A stretch of 64,000 nucleotides of DNA from UBA6059 sp964351595 (GCA_964351595.1 CAYGOT010000002.1:1-64000); one strand, 5' to 3'. Shown: positions 40,501-50,585, counted from the stretch's first letter. The notes: a model not told the origin generated them from the letters alone. A program made the numbers and translations.

Positions 40501-41589
40501 TCAAACAAAAGTAGAAAGTCCTACGAGCTGGCTTTTACCTCGTAAGCTGATCTCACCAATGTGACGGAAAGCATACCCTGCCTTATCTCTGAGTTGATCA
40601 AGCAGTTGATCAGAGGCTAGCAGGTTTACCTCATAGTTCTTGCACTCTTCTTGAATCCTGGAAGTGGTATTGAGCACATCGCCTGAAAAGGTAAGGTCTC
40701 TTTTGATCACTCCTACTTCGCCGGCCATCACCTCACCATAGTGCATGCCAGCTTTGAATTCGGGTACGAGACCGTACCGCTGGAGGTACTTCTCTTTCTT
40801 TTCGTCAATAGTGGCCATCATATCGACATAGCACCGGAAGCAATTGGCGTCTTCGATACCCTGTGCCTTGGGCCATGATATGACCACTTCGTCACCAACA
40901 TACTGATAGACTTCACCCTTGTTTTCGATTATGGCGTTAGTGATATCCGCAAAGAAGTCCTTAAGCAGATTGTGATATTGTATATTCCCCAATCGCTCAG
41001 CGATGCTTGTCGATCCTTTGATATCCGCAAACATAAAAACCCTTTCTTCAGTCCTGGGATGATGATACCTACCGGAAAGGAAATGTAGCAACACACCCTG
41101 ACCAAACTTATCGTTGATCATGATCACGAATTGCGTTAGTGCTACAACAATGGACCAGATGATCATATTCTTGATGTGCAGGGGATCGTAGATATGGGCC
41201 ATGAACTCCTCTGCAAACATTGGGGTACCGGGAGAGTGACCTACTACAAAAATGGTGACCGCTAAACCCGATAGTATCGTAATGAAACTGAAGATCAATA
41301 TAAAACTGATCGTCACGGCAAGGATATTGAAACCATAGGGCTTGTCGCGCCATTTATCATTGACATAGAAAACCAGAAAAACACCCCCAAGACAGCCACC
41401 TACAAGCGAGGCTAAGAGGTTGAAAACGAGGCTGGAAGACAGGGTATACCATTCTGTAAGGCTTGTTGTATATCTGGACTGAAGCAAAAAGTGATCATAA
41501 CCTGTAATAATCATGCCTATTACAAGCCAGCACATCACTAGTATAAAAAGTCGCTTTACCTTAATCATGGTCCTCTCTCTGTTTTTCAT
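40501..41589 (-). CDS. Membrane class III adenylate/guanylate cyclase
   Basis: At 362 residues, four N-terminal helices (within about 13-160) anchor a C-terminal cyclase domain (about 180-345). The metal-binding Asp189 in MFADIKGST and Asp233 in YVGDEVV are present, and the substrate region reads AGMHYGEVMAGEVG and FSGDVLNTTSRIQ. It makes cAMP or cGMP; base specificity is not certain by eye. It lies upstream of the nifJ operon on the same strand after a 139-bp gap and is likely a separate transcript. Confidence 0.9.
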   Translation of the reverse strand: MKNRERTMIKVKRLFILVMCWLVIGMIITGYDHFLLQSRYTTSLTEWYTLSSSLVFNLLASLVGGCLGGVFLVFYVNDKWRDKPYGFNILAVTISFILIFSFITILSGLAVTIFVVGHSPGTPMFAEEFMAHIYDPLHIKNMIIWSIVVALTQFVIMINDKFGQGVLLHFLSGRYHHPRTEERVFMFADIKGSTSIAERLGNIQYHNLLKDFFADITNAIIENKGEVYQYVGDEVVISWPKAQGIEDANCFRCYVDMMATIDEKKEKYLQRYGLVPEFKAGMHYGEVMAGEVGVIKRDLTFSGDVLNTTSRIQEECKNYEVNLLASDQLLDQLRDKAGYAFRHIGEISLRGKSQLVGLSTFV

Positions 41590-41770
41590 AATGTGACCTA
41601 ATGACGTGTGAGAAAATTGAAAGTAGACAATCGAGATAGATTATTTTTTTCGATTCCGGTTCAACCCCGTAAATGCCTGATTCGAAGCATCAATTAAGTA
41701 GGTTGAAATGTATATTGAATATACAAAGAAAGCGCTCTTGGTAAGCTAGCTGATTGATTAACTTCGCAGG

Positions 41771-42544
41771 ATGGGATTGATAAGTACGAATACTGCGAAT
41801 AGAATCTTCACCATCACACTCAATCGACCAGACAAGCGAAATGCACTTTCTTACGAGTTGGTTAGTGAGCTGAAGGAGGCATTTCATGCTGCCAAAAATG
41901 ATGCAGACACCAAGGTCATTGTCCTACAAGCCGAAGGGAAGGTCTTTTCAGCAGGCGCAGATCTTGCCTACATTGAGCAGCTTCAGAAGAACACCTACCA
42001 AGAGAACCTTGAAGACTCTAACCACCTAAGAGAGCTTTTTGAGATGATTTACAGGCACCCGAAACCTGTAATTGCTAAAGTGCAGGGACATGCCATTGCG
42101 GGGGGCTGTGGATTGGCTGCCGTATGCGATTTTGTGATCACCGTGCCTGAAGCCAAGTTTGGCTATACGGAGGTAAGGATCGGCTTTATACCTGCATTGG
42201 TTTCCATTTTTCTTATCAGAAAGATTGGTGAGGCCAAAGCTAGGGAACTGTTACTTACTGGTGATCTATATTCTGCTGAGGCAGTACAGTCTATGAGCTT
42301 AGTCAACTGGGTGGTATCTCAGGAAGAGCTTAATCAAGCTGTTGCCGACCTTGCTGATAAGCTCAGTACTCAAAACTCTGGCCAATCCATGACTTTGACC
42401 AAGCAGCTCCTATCAGATCTGCCCGAGCTTTCACTTGATAAGGCACTTACCAGAGCAGCCGAGCTTAATGCGGAAGCTCGTGGGTCTGAGGACTGTAAAA
42501 AGGGCATTGGTGCATTTTTGAGTAAGGAGAGGGTGGAGTGGTAG
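41771..42544 (+). CDS. Enoyl-CoA hydratase/isomerase family protein
   Basis: A crotonase-fold protein of 257 residues. It has the N-terminal LNRPDKRNALSYEL, the oxyanion-hole segment VFSAGADL and HAIAGGCGLAAVCD, and the catalytic-region Glu in YTEVRIGFIPA. It probably hydrates or isomerises an acyl-CoA in fatty acid or amino acid breakdown; methylglutaconyl-CoA hydratase is one possibility. It stands alone on the plus strand; no other beta-oxidation gene is near. Confidence 0.9.
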   Translation: MGLISTNTANRIFTITLNRPDKRNALSYELVSELKEAFHAAKNDADTKVIVLQAEGKVFSAGADLAYIEQLQKNTYQENLEDSNHLRELFEMIYRHPKPVIAKVQGHAIAGGCGLAAVCDFVITVPEAKFGYTEVRIGFIPALVSIFLIRKIGEAKARELLLTGDLYSAEAVQSMSLVNWVVSQEELNQAVADLADKLSTQNSGQSMTLTKQLLSDLPELSLDKALTRAAELNAEARGSEDCKKGIGAFLSKERVEW

Positions 42545-42589
42545 AGTCTTTAGGACGTATCATTATTTAGCTTCCTTCTTTATCTATAT

Positions 42590-42607
42590 CTACCTCTTAT
42601 GAGGTAG
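42590..42607. repeat. Perfect hairpin before the polysaccharide locus
   Basis: CTACCTC-TTAT-GAGGTAG is a 7-bp stem with a 4-base loop, 46 bases after the enoyl-CoA hydratase stop and 37 before the exporter gene. No T-run follows, so its function as terminator or leader structure is open. Confidence 0.45.
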
Positions 42608-42643
42608 TATTGCGTTCAGGTTAAACTTTACAATCAAAATAAA

Positions 42644-43444
42644 TTGAATTCAAAACGAATAGTCAAACTAGCCAATCTAGCTATTCATGGCCCACGACTC
42701 AACCGAATTTTGACTCTGGCTAAATATGATTATATCAAGCGCTACAAAGGCAATAAATTTGGTATCTTTTGGGCATTAGGGAAACCGGTTTTCAGACTAT
42801 TTATCTACGTTTTCGTCTTTACGCAGGTATTTAATAGTCGAGAAGAAAACTTCGGTTTAATGATGTTTTTAGGGTTAATTACCTGGACTTGTTTTTCCGA
42901 AAGTACAGGAAGAAGTATGGGAGTGCTAAAATCCAAATCTTTCTTAATAGAGAGTATTCAAGTAAACAAGATAGATTTTTTTATTGCAAATGTCATCACA
43001 GCTTTTATCGGTTTATTGCTATCACTAATCATCTACTTTGCTGCGGCAGTTTATGTAGGAGTACCAATTGTTATCAATAAAGTAATTCTACTAATACCAG
43101 TTTTATCTGTCGTATTCCTGCTCTGCTTAGGTACTTCACTTTTACTAAGCGTTATCCATATTTTTTTTAAAGATATAGATCAACTGTGGAATTTGGGCTT
43201 GATTTTAGGTATGTGGACATCAGGTGTTTTCAACAAGTCCGAAAAATTTATTGAAGCCTTTCCTGCGCTTGAATATTTAAATCCCTTTCTTGGTATTATC
43301 TCTAATATTAGAAATCTCTGTTTATACAATGCCCCATTGGATTGGACAACATTGGGATACCCTTTGGCTGTCTCAATACTTACAACATTAGTAGGGATGA
43401 ATCTACTGGAAAGACATTCACATAAATCCATGGAACGGTTATAG
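42644..43444 (+). CDS. wzm: ABC-2 polysaccharide export permease (Wzm-like)
   Basis: A 266-residue six-helix permease of the polysaccharide/polyol-phosphate ABC exporter family. The N-terminal amphipathic LAKYDYIKRYKGNKFGIFWALGKP and the following helices are typical of Wzm/KpsM/TagG. The start is TTG; no ATG is available before the conserved region. It is followed after 5 bp by the ATPase gene. Together they move a lipid-linked glycan across the inner membrane and mark the start of the polysaccharide locus. Confidence 0.9.
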   Translation: MNSKRIVKLANLAIHGPRLNRILTLAKYDYIKRYKGNKFGIFWALGKPVFRLFIYVFVFTQVFNSREENFGLMMFLGLITWTCFSESTGRSMGVLKSKSFLIESIQVNKIDFFIANVITAFIGLLLSLIIYFAAAVYVGVPIVINKVILLIPVLSVVFLLCLGTSLLLSVIHIFFKDIDQLWNLGLILGMWTSGVFNKSEKFIEAFPALEYLNPFLGIISNIRNLCLYNAPLDWTTLGYPLAVSILTTLVGMNLLERHSHKSMERL

Positions 43445-43449
43445 TGGTG

Positions 43450-44205
43450 ATGAAGAATGATCAATCAAACCAACCAATTATTGACTTATACAAGGTTTCC
43501 AAAACTTTTCGTGTCAGAAAAAAGTCAAGTTCAGAATTTACGCCCTTACCTTTCGGTTTTCGCGTCTACAAGAGTTCCATACAGGAAATAAATGCTCTTT
43601 CCAATGTTACTCTACAAGTCTATAGAGGTGAAAAAGTTGGTATCATTGGTAGGAATGGGAGCGGAAAATCCACTTTGATTAGGATGATTATGGCAGTCTT
43701 AAAGCCAGATAAAGGTGGTTTTGTTAAGACAAATGGAAGTATCATGAAATTAGAAACTGGCTTGGGTTTTGACAAAGAGCTAAGAGCAATCGATAACATT
43801 GCGCTAAATAGTAGCTTAATAGGTCTAAGCAATAATGATTTAGAAGAAAGATATCGAACAATTATAGAATTCGCCGAACTTGATACAGTTAAAGACTTGC
43901 CTATTAAGTACTACTCCAAGGGTATGAAATCGAGACTTTCGTTCGCCACAGCAATGTTTATCAACCCAGACTTGATTTTATTGGATGAATTTTTCGGTGG
44001 AGGAGGAGATATAAAGTTCAAAAAGAAATCTGATAGACTTTTTGAAGAAAGAATATTAGAGGATAAGACACTAGTTATAGTCAGTCATAACTTGAGTGTA
44101 ATTAGTGAATACTGTGATCGAGCAATCTGGCTTGACAAAGGTCAAATAATAATGGAAGATTCTCCGGATAAAGTATGCAAGGAATATGAATTAGCATACA
44201 AATGA
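43450..44205 (+). CDS. wzt: ABC polysaccharide export ATPase (Wzt-like)
   Basis: A 251-residue ATPase with Walker A GRNGSGKST, the altered signature YSKGMKSRLSFATAMF usual for Wzt/KpsT/TagH, Walker B LILLDEFFGGG and switch His in VSHNLSV. Typical enzymes have Asp-Glu then a short turn; here DEFFGGGGD fits that group. There is no C-terminal glycan-recognition domain, so export is probably not governed by chain-end modification. The ATG at 43450 is preferred over two in-frame GTG codons just before it. Confidence 0.92.
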   Translation: MKNDQSNQPIIDLYKVSKTFRVRKKSSSEFTPLPFGFRVYKSSIQEINALSNVTLQVYRGEKVGIIGRNGSGKSTLIRMIMAVLKPDKGGFVKTNGSIMKLETGLGFDKELRAIDNIALNSSLIGLSNNDLEERYRTIIEFAELDTVKDLPIKYYSKGMKSRLSFATAMFINPDLILLDEFFGGGGDIKFKKKSDRLFEERILEDKTLVIVSHNLSVISEYCDRAIWLDKGQIIMEDSPDKVCKEYELAYK

Positions 44206-45509
44206 ACACTACAATTACAAATATCATTGCTCATTTTAAATCCATCACAAATAGGGGTTCACAGAAGCTTATCACCAACAGCAGAACTCTTGATAAACTG
44301 AAAAGAAGGTCAATCCAATTCAATTCCAAAATCATTAATAGCCAATTTGTTAATCAAGATAAGAAGCCCTTGACTGTCAATTATTTTGATGGAGTTGGTG
44401 ATTCGGAAATTCTAAATAATATTCTCATCGTCGAATATGATGCCAAAACTCCTGGAAGCCCACGAAATGGTGGCCCAGTATGGCCTAATTCGGAAAGTCA
44501 ACAAAAGTATGGTCACTGGAGAAATAGAAAAATCCACACTTGGTCTCCGAAAAAAAAGGTGAGTCCCACAGCTCAATTATCAAAGGGGTTGTGGCTGGGC
44601 CCCATTTCCCCTGTTTTCGGGCATCAGGTGGCCGAGTTCTCGAGTAAATTTATTTTGTGCGCGCACAAGTTCTCTCAATTTGATTTGTTGTTTTCGGTAA
44701 GTGCTGGTTCTCCAATTTCTAGTATTGATGGTACGCCTCATTACTTCAGGCAAATTCTGAAGTGGTTTGGTATTCACGAAAGTAGGGTTATCATTATTCG
44801 TGAACCCACAATGGTAGAGCAACTAATAGTTATTCGCCAACAAGAGTCACTTAAAGGCCCTGGACCCTCGTTTGAGTATCTTGACCTTTTGACTAAGTGG
44901 GCGACTGGTCGATTTTACAATATCCAAGCAACCACCGCAAAGCTCTTGTACGTCTCCAGAGTCAAAACAAGAATTCCGTTAGCAGGAGAAGAATATCTAG
45001 AAAGGGTATTTGATAAACTTGGGTATCAAGTTTATCACCCTCAGGATCATGCGCTAGAGGAACAATTGCTTGCTTACAATTCCGCAGATCAAATTATCTT
45101 TGCTAGCGGTTCATCGGTTCACTTGTTACAGCTCTTAGGCAAGATCAAGGCAAGAGTGCTGATATTGAACAGAAATCCGCATTATAATATTGGGGAGTAC
45201 TCAATTTCTCGCAGATGTGAAAAATCATCTCATATCGAGATAGTAAAAACTCTTCTTTTTTGTCTCAGTAAGAGAAATGCAGCTCTTCCGATTATCGATT
45301 CTCATTTGATCAGGGATTTTTTAATCACATATCATCGCGAGAAGAATTTCGATTGGGACGAGACCGAATTTCAGAAAACTATAGACAAGGACATTACAAA
45401 TTGGTTAAAAAAATATAGAAGGTATATTAAGAAAAACCCTGAAGTGGCTATTAATCTTAAGAAACAGTTGACTACAATCGGTAAAAAACATCTAATCCCG
45501 CAAGAATGA
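44202..45509 (+). CDS. GT61-family glycosyltransferase
   Basis: At 435 residues, the C-terminal part has the pattern of glycosyltransferase family 61 (DUF563): KLLYVSRVKTRIPLAGEE, then YQVYHPQDHALEEQLLAYNSADQIIFASGSSVHLLQLL. The N-terminal half contains a conserved-looking LWLGPISPVFGHQVAEF. It overlaps wzt by 4 bp, so it is co-expressed with the exporter and presumably builds part of the exported glycan. Sugar specificity is unknown. Confidence 0.82.
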   Translation: MNTTITNIIAHFKSITNRGSQKLITNSRTLDKLKRRSIQFNSKIINSQFVNQDKKPLTVNYFDGVGDSEILNNILIVEYDAKTPGSPRNGGPVWPNSESQQKYGHWRNRKIHTWSPKKKVSPTAQLSKGLWLGPISPVFGHQVAEFSSKFILCAHKFSQFDLLFSVSAGSPISSIDGTPHYFRQILKWFGIHESRVIIIREPTMVEQLIVIRQQESLKGPGPSFEYLDLLTKWATGRFYNIQATTAKLLYVSRVKTRIPLAGEEYLERVFDKLGYQVYHPQDHALEEQLLAYNSADQIIFASGSSVHLLQLLGKIKARVLILNRNPHYNIGEYSISRRCEKSSHIEIVKTLLFCLSKRNAALPIIDSHLIRDFLITYHREKNFDWDETEFQKTIDKDITNWLKKYRRYIKKNPEVAINLKKQLTTIGKKHLIPQE

Positions 45510-45614
45510 GTCTTAGGATAGCTTAGGAAGCTAACTAGATTGTGCTAATTTTAATTTTTCCAGATTGTCCTAACTCTGGAAGGTCTCATCTATATTAATT
45601 GAATCCAGTAGGTA

Positions 45615-46889
45615 TTAATTGTATTTGGTAACGCTTGGATTCATTTTTTTTACCAAAACGGAGCAGATATTTCTCAATTGTATATTTGCCATGCAAGGTG
45701 TGCTCAGGATTTTCTTTAATTCTCCAGTACTAACCCAAAATTGGTTTGGATCAACACTAATACTTGATTGAACCTCAGCAACACGAAAATGGTATTGATG
45801 ATTAATAAACCTTCCACCTTCATCAGATTGATGAAATTCGAATAGTGTAGTACCAATATTGGATCTACTGTCATCAACCAACTCATTTGGGTACTTCAAA
45901 TACGAAGGAGAAATACTTAGTTTGCCTGAAATACCTTTTTCGTATTTAACAGATAGAAGAAACTCAACATCTTTCTCAGAATTATAATGTCTGCATAAGA
46001 GCAACACCATGCCCTTATCTTTCGCCTTCCACAAAGGCTGAATCCAGGCATCAACTTCTCGGTGTTTTGTCCTCACCGAATAAAGTCCTATTTCGGAATC
46101 TTTTTCGTTGTTTGAATATATCGCATTGTTTGAGATGCGAAAGCTTTCTGCCTTGTCTAATGGCACAAACCTGTCAATACAGTTAATCCCAAGTCTTTTG
46201 GTTGTATAATATTGTAAAATATTTGTATGATTGAAATCATTATTGGGTTGAAATCCCAACAGAGATTCCCAGTCATAAACTGCCAAGAGTGACCTTAGAT
46301 CAGTATTGAGTATATAGTCTTTATGTGCTGCCTCCATCAACACTGATAAAGGGCTCCAAATAAACGAATTTTCTGTTTCTACAAGGTGATCGACCAGGGC
46401 GTAGTTTAACCACTTTGTTTTTTGGTAGTATATCTTACCCAAATCCAGATGATTTGTAGAATTAAAACCCAATATATTCTCATTAGCTGAATAGAATAAA
46501 CTCAAATATGAAGTGCTTTTGCCTCCATGCACCCGCATGTAATTCGATGGAGTAGATTGAACCGTAGGACCAAATTGTAAAACCCCCGTATTTCCAGGTT
46601 CAATTCGCGCTTGAACAAGTATGTAAATCTCATCATTTGTCTTATGTATTAGCAATCCGGTTAGAGCACTCTGAGGTTGAAAAAGGAATAGATCGCATTT
46701 ATAATCAATCGTGTTTTTCACACCTACGATATTGAAAAATCCTCCTGATTTATGAGAAAGTATCCCCTTTTTTATTTTCCAGACCTCTTGCTGGTCAAAG
46801 TCAATCCTATTTAGTTCGAAACCAGATGACTTACGCACTTCTGAGAAATAGTTCATTAGCTCAGAAATACTATTTGCGATATTTAGCAT
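45615..46889 (-). CDS. NDP-hexose 2,3-dehydratase family protein
   Basis: A 424-residue protein with two related halves. Each bears a W...KG.LSHKSGGFFNIVGV-like start, and the first contains QARIEPGNTGVLQFGPTVQSTPSNYMRVHGG, a hallmark of the EvaA/TylX-type 2,3-dehydratases. These convert NDP-4-keto-6-deoxyhexoses on the way to 2,6-dideoxy sugars, mostly known from actinobacterial antibiotic pathways. None of the other deoxysugar genes is in the window. Here it should make an unusual sugar for the surface glycan. Confidence 0.8.
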   Translation of the reverse strand: MLNIANSISELMNYFSEVRKSSGFELNRIDFDQQEVWKIKKGILSHKSGGFFNIVGVKNTIDYKCDLFLFQPQSALTGLLIHKTNDEIYILVQARIEPGNTGVLQFGPTVQSTPSNYMRVHGGKSTSYLSLFYSANENILGFNSTNHLDLGKIYYQKTKWLNYALVDHLVETENSFIWSPLSVLMEAAHKDYILNTDLRSLLAVYDWESLLGFQPNNDFNHTNILQYYTTKRLGINCIDRFVPLDKAESFRISNNAIYSNNEKDSEIGLYSVRTKHREVDAWIQPLWKAKDKGMVLLLCRHYNSEKDVEFLLSVKYEKGISGKLSISPSYLKYPNELVDDSRSNIGTTLFEFHQSDEGGRFINHQYHFRVAEVQSSISVDPNQFWVSTGELKKILSTPCMANIQLRNICSVLVKKMNPSVTKYN

Positions 46890-47145
46890 TTTTTCTATTA
46901 GTCTTAATAAACAAATCCCGGACGGAGGTCTAAATCAGCTCATCTGGGCCATTATTAGCAAAATTCATTTTTGCCAGGTTACAGCTTATGATTGTAAAAG
47001 AAGCACGACGGTAAAAGATAATCTCAAGTGTCTCAGCCTAAGACACTAATTCTGTAGGCATTGAAGAAGATAATTCGATTCTGTTAGAATACTTAGTGTC
47101 AAAAACTTCAACAAACACTGTTCGTGATTTATAAATTTCAGTAAC

Positions 47146-49116
47146 TCAATTATTATTTTTTCCGGTATTACTTAAAAGAACTTCTTGATAAAAATGTTCA
47201 GACTGCTCAGCCAGACCAGGAATTGAAAACTGTAATGAATACAAATATGCCTCCAATTCCATCTTCTTTATAGTTTGTTCGTTCGAAACGATAAAATGCA
47301 TCTTTTCGCACATGTCTTCAATACTATTTGGATTTGCGGGAATTCCATATTCGCCAATTAATTCTCGCATTGCACTATTGTCCCCATAAACTGGGACAGT
47401 CTTGCATCTCATAGCTTCCAATGGCGGCAGACCAAAACCTTCATGATGAGAAATAAAACAGAAGCCCAAAGCCCCATTATAAAGTGCACAAAGATCCTCA
47501 TCTTCAATGTAACCTGTATAAATTATACTCTCATGCTCTGGAAGAGTTTCGCTTTTCCATCCAGGCTTTCCACCTACAACAAGTTTCAAATGCTCATTGC
47601 CTTTTAATTTAATGAGTTCCAGAAATGCCTTCGCTGTATTCTTTAGATTCTTTCTCGGCTCACTAGTAGCAAGACAAAACAAATACTTTGTATTTTTCAG
47701 CCCATATTTATCTAACGTTTTCGAAATTATACGTTCATCGTAAATAGCATAAAATTTGTTATGATCGATGGCCTCATAAAGTAATTTCAATTTATCCTTT
47801 TCAGTGATATTATTTTCTACCAATTGGTCCTGGGTAGATTTTGAAACTGAAATAATATAAGGTCTGATACGCTCAATAATATCAAAGCCTTTCTGTGCTT
47901 GTCTAACATTGTCCGACAAATGGAATTCACTATGAGAAATATGTGTAATATCATGTATTGTAACTACATGTTTATCACTCTCTGCCCAGATATCCATAAT
48001 CTGGGGAAGGGTAAAGTGGATCAAGTCAAAACTTTCTTCTGGCTTTTTCACGTTCTCCTCGGAATCATAATTTGATATGCCGTGAAAAGACTTCAGAAGT
48101 TTGTAGTACAATTCGACTAAACCAATTTTGAAAAGGAAAAGGCCAATCTTAGATTTTATGACCCTTGGCCAACTTGATTTAGAGCATTCATCGGGCCATC
48201 CAATATTAATTACTTTTTTATTTTGAGAAATGCATTTTTCCTCAATGGAAATGAAGTGCTCTCTTGCCTCAGCCAACGAATAGGTTCTATCGAAGATTCT
48301 GACGTAATATGACAGCTCATTTAATTGATGGATTTTTAACCAATATAAAGATGAAAGCAGTGTATGAACATATCTTTTTATGCCATCATTGTGCTTTTCA
48401 GCTAATTTGGTTGATTCAATAAGAACTCTACTTTTACTTTTTTCTTCACCATCAATTAAGGTTTTTAAACCTTTATTAAATTCTAAATAGCTTATTTTAG
48501 AATTATCCGATCTATAACCTAAAAAACTCATTGGTGTCTTGTAAACAGACCAGAAAAATGCCTTTAACTCATCTGGCAACCGATCACAGACTTCCTGAAT
48601 TGAAGCGATAAATATCGAAACGAGTCGTGCATCAAAAGCTACTTTTCTTTTAGTGGCAGCAAAAAACCTGATTTTATCTAATGAAGAAATAGAGAATTGA
48701 TCATCACATAAATCCTCTAGACGAATTACTATACTGCATTTAGGCAACCATTGAATAAAGTGTTCAAACCAGGACAAGTCCTTTTCAGGATTCAATCCTA
48801 TTATACTTTCAGAAAGCCTATCATTGAGGTTAGAACTCGTTAGTCCTGCACCCTTTTCATGAAGCACCTTTGACATAAAAGAGATCAAACCATGGGCCAA
48901 AAGGTATACTATTGAGACAGAATCATCAATTTCTTCAAAGTCCGAAGGTTGAGAATGGGTAAGTAAAATAGATGGTTTAGTGATCTCGTAACTAAAACCT
49001 TTGTTTATTTCAATAATTTCATAGTTCTGAAGGTTGTATGTTCCAACAAGAGAAATGACAAATGACCTGATATCTATACCCGGATAAGCGACAATTATCA
49101 GCGACCTAGAATCCAT
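47146..49116 (-). CDS. Sulfotransferase-like / GT4 glycosyltransferase fusion
   Basis: At 656 residues from the ATG at 49116 (a TTG at 49131 is less likely). Residues about 1-205 begin SRSLIIVAYPGIDIRSFVISL, placed like a PAPS-loop but without a good PRSGTT motif. It resembles a decayed sulfotransferase. Residues about 225-650 form a GT-B glycosyltransferase of family 4: FDLIHFTLPQIMD, ATSEPRKNLKN, and EGFGLPPLEAM at 559-569 with the nucleotide-sugar Glu. It is last in a leftward run of sulfotransferase genes. Confidence 0.8.
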   Translation of the reverse strand: MDSRSLIIVAYPGIDIRSFVISLVGTYNLQNYEIIEINKGFSYEITKPSILLTHSQPSDFEEIDDSVSIVYLLAHGLISFMSKVLHEKGAGLTSSNLNDRLSESIIGLNPEKDLSWFEHFIQWLPKCSIVIRLEDLCDDQFSISSLDKIRFFAATKRKVAFDARLVSIFIASIQEVCDRLPDELKAFFWSVYKTPMSFLGYRSDNSKISYLEFNKGLKTLIDGEEKSKSRVLIESTKLAEKHNDGIKRYVHTLLSSLYWLKIHQLNELSYYVRIFDRTYSLAEAREHFISIEEKCISQNKKVINIGWPDECSKSSWPRVIKSKIGLFLFKIGLVELYYKLLKSFHGISNYDSEENVKKPEESFDLIHFTLPQIMDIWAESDKHVVTIHDITHISHSEFHLSDNVRQAQKGFDIIERIRPYIISVSKSTQDQLVENNITEKDKLKLLYEAIDHNKFYAIYDERIISKTLDKYGLKNTKYLFCLATSEPRKNLKNTAKAFLELIKLKGNEHLKLVVGGKPGWKSETLPEHESIIYTGYIEDEDLCALYNGALGFCFISHHEGFGLPPLEAMRCKTVPVYGDNSAMRELIGEYGIPANPNSIEDMCEKMHFIVSNEQTIKKMELEAYLYSLQFSIPGLAEQSEHFYQEVLLSNTGKNNN

Positions 49117-49151
49117 ATTATTTTCTTGCAATGTGTTCTTTTAAGCTAATT

Positions 49152-49793
49152 CTAATTGATTGTATAACCCATCTTAAGCATAACTTCACCATGTTTTGCC
49201 CAAAATATGCCTTGTAAATCCTTTGGCATTTCATCTTTCCAGCTACCAGCAATTCCCCTACGAACTGTCTTTTCTGGCATATTTCCTTTGTACTTTACAT
49301 GACCCTTACGAGCTGTATCGATTGTGGGCATATTTGACCAGTTAGGTTCAGGCAAACTGATCAACTTGGATAAATTTCCCATTTCAATCTTCGGGTTTTC
49401 CAGTATATTTTCATACTTCATAATAATATGGCTTTGACCAACCCATGACCGGACGTGTTCGGACCATGATCCGAAATTCTTGTCGCCAGGATTTAAAACC
49501 ATTTGCCGAAGGTTCGCTTCATAGCTTGTTCTCTTGTCCCACTCTAGCGCTTTCCTCCATGCCCTGGAAATAATTGAATCCCGTCCATCTCTGACAAGAT
49601 ATATAATCTTATCCTCTTCATTTAGTGGTACATCTCTGTGCAGATGGTGTGTTTTAACAACATCAAATTCTTTATAACTTTTGCGAGTTTCCTTGAATTT
49701 TATGAAAGCACCTGACTTCAAACCATATACATGATACAGTATATTCCGTAACATGGTATTTCCTGATCGAGGATAAGAAACTAACCATATCAT
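49152..49793 (-). CDS. PAPS-dependent sulfotransferase
   Basis: A 213-residue cytosolic-type sulfotransferase (Sulfotransfer_1). The 5'-phosphosulfate loop SYPRSGNTMLRN is at 6-17, the 3'-phosphate motif YLVRDGRDSIIS follows, and a His in VKTHHLHRD suits the catalytic base. It should move sulfate from PAPS to a glycan hydroxyl. It belongs to a leftward gene run with two further sulfotransferases and the GT4 fusion. Confidence 0.9.
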   Translation of the reverse strand: MIWLVSYPRSGNTMLRNILYHVYGLKSGAFIKFKETRKSYKEFDVVKTHHLHRDVPLNEEDKIIYLVRDGRDSIISRAWRKALEWDKRTSYEANLRQMVLNPGDKNFGSWSEHVRSWVGQSHIIMKYENILENPKIEMGNLSKLISLPEPNWSNMPTIDTARKGHVKYKGNMPEKTVRRGIAGSWKDEMPKDLQGIFWAKHGEVMLKMGYTIN

Positions 49794-49892
49794 ATGTTTT
49801 CCTTTGAATTTTTAGTCTGTGATTTGTTTAAAGTGAGCCTGGTAATTGCTTTTCACATACTGCTGAGGCTAAATGATTATGAGTCCAAAGAT

Positions 49893-50558
49893 TTAAGAGT
49901 TAATCTTTTGCTTATTTGACAAGATATGATCATATAACTCCATATCATGTTGGTTTAAATCAACAAGCTTTTTTCTTAACTCATCACCTATTTCCGGTTT
50001 TATCTTAGTCCTATTAACGTAGTGCGGAGATGCTGAAGCAGGCCATTCAAATTTAGTGCTCATCTTTTGAAAATCTCTAGAGTAATCCTCTACTTCTCCA
50101 ATAAATGCATATTTACCTGATTTAACATCATTTAGATCAATAAATCTAGAAAAGGCATTCCTACTTCCATGATGTAGAGCAAATTCATCTATGCTTCTCA
50201 CCATACGGTTTTTCAAAGTAGGAGTCTCATGTTCATGAGGTTTAAGCTGAGCTTCCAAAATCTGTCGCATGTAATAGTATTCAGAAATCACCCTTTCAAC
50301 TGGATTTCTAATCCATGTGACAATAGGCAAGTTTACAAAAGCTGGATAATCGCACAACAAATTCTTGTAGTCTTTGATATTTATATGTCCGTGCAATACT
50401 CTCGCGCTAACATTAACTTCAAGCCTTTGTCGTAAAGCACGATCCACATAAGCAGTCTGAACATGTTTTAAGCCATAAATTTCACTAAGAGACTTTCCAA
50501 ATGAAGTACCACCGGATTTTGGAACATGAATTGATATTAACTTAAGTCGGTGGCTCAT
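49893..50558 (-). CDS. Sulfotransferase family 2-type protein, paralogue A
   Basis: A 221-residue protein of the Sulfotransfer_2/carbohydrate sulfotransferase type. The PAPS loop is HVPKSGGTSFGKSL, and the 3'-phosphate motif is WIRNPVERVISEYYY. It shares this layout closely with the neighbour at 50586-51260 (for example VLHGHI, YYYM, HETPTLK), showing a tandem duplication with divergence. The acceptor is presumably a hydroxyl on the local polysaccharide. Confidence 0.87.
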   Translation of the reverse strand: MSHRLKLISIHVPKSGGTSFGKSLSEIYGLKHVQTAYVDRALRQRLEVNVSARVLHGHINIKDYKNLLCDYPAFVNLPIVTWIRNPVERVISEYYYMRQILEAQLKPHEHETPTLKNRMVRSIDEFALHHGSRNAFSRFIDLNDVKSGKYAFIGEVEDYSRDFQKMSTKFEWPASASPHYVNRTKIKPEIGDELRKKLVDLNQHDMELYDHILSNKQKINS

Positions 50559-50585
50559 AAATTGGTTAGCTATATTGAAACAAGT

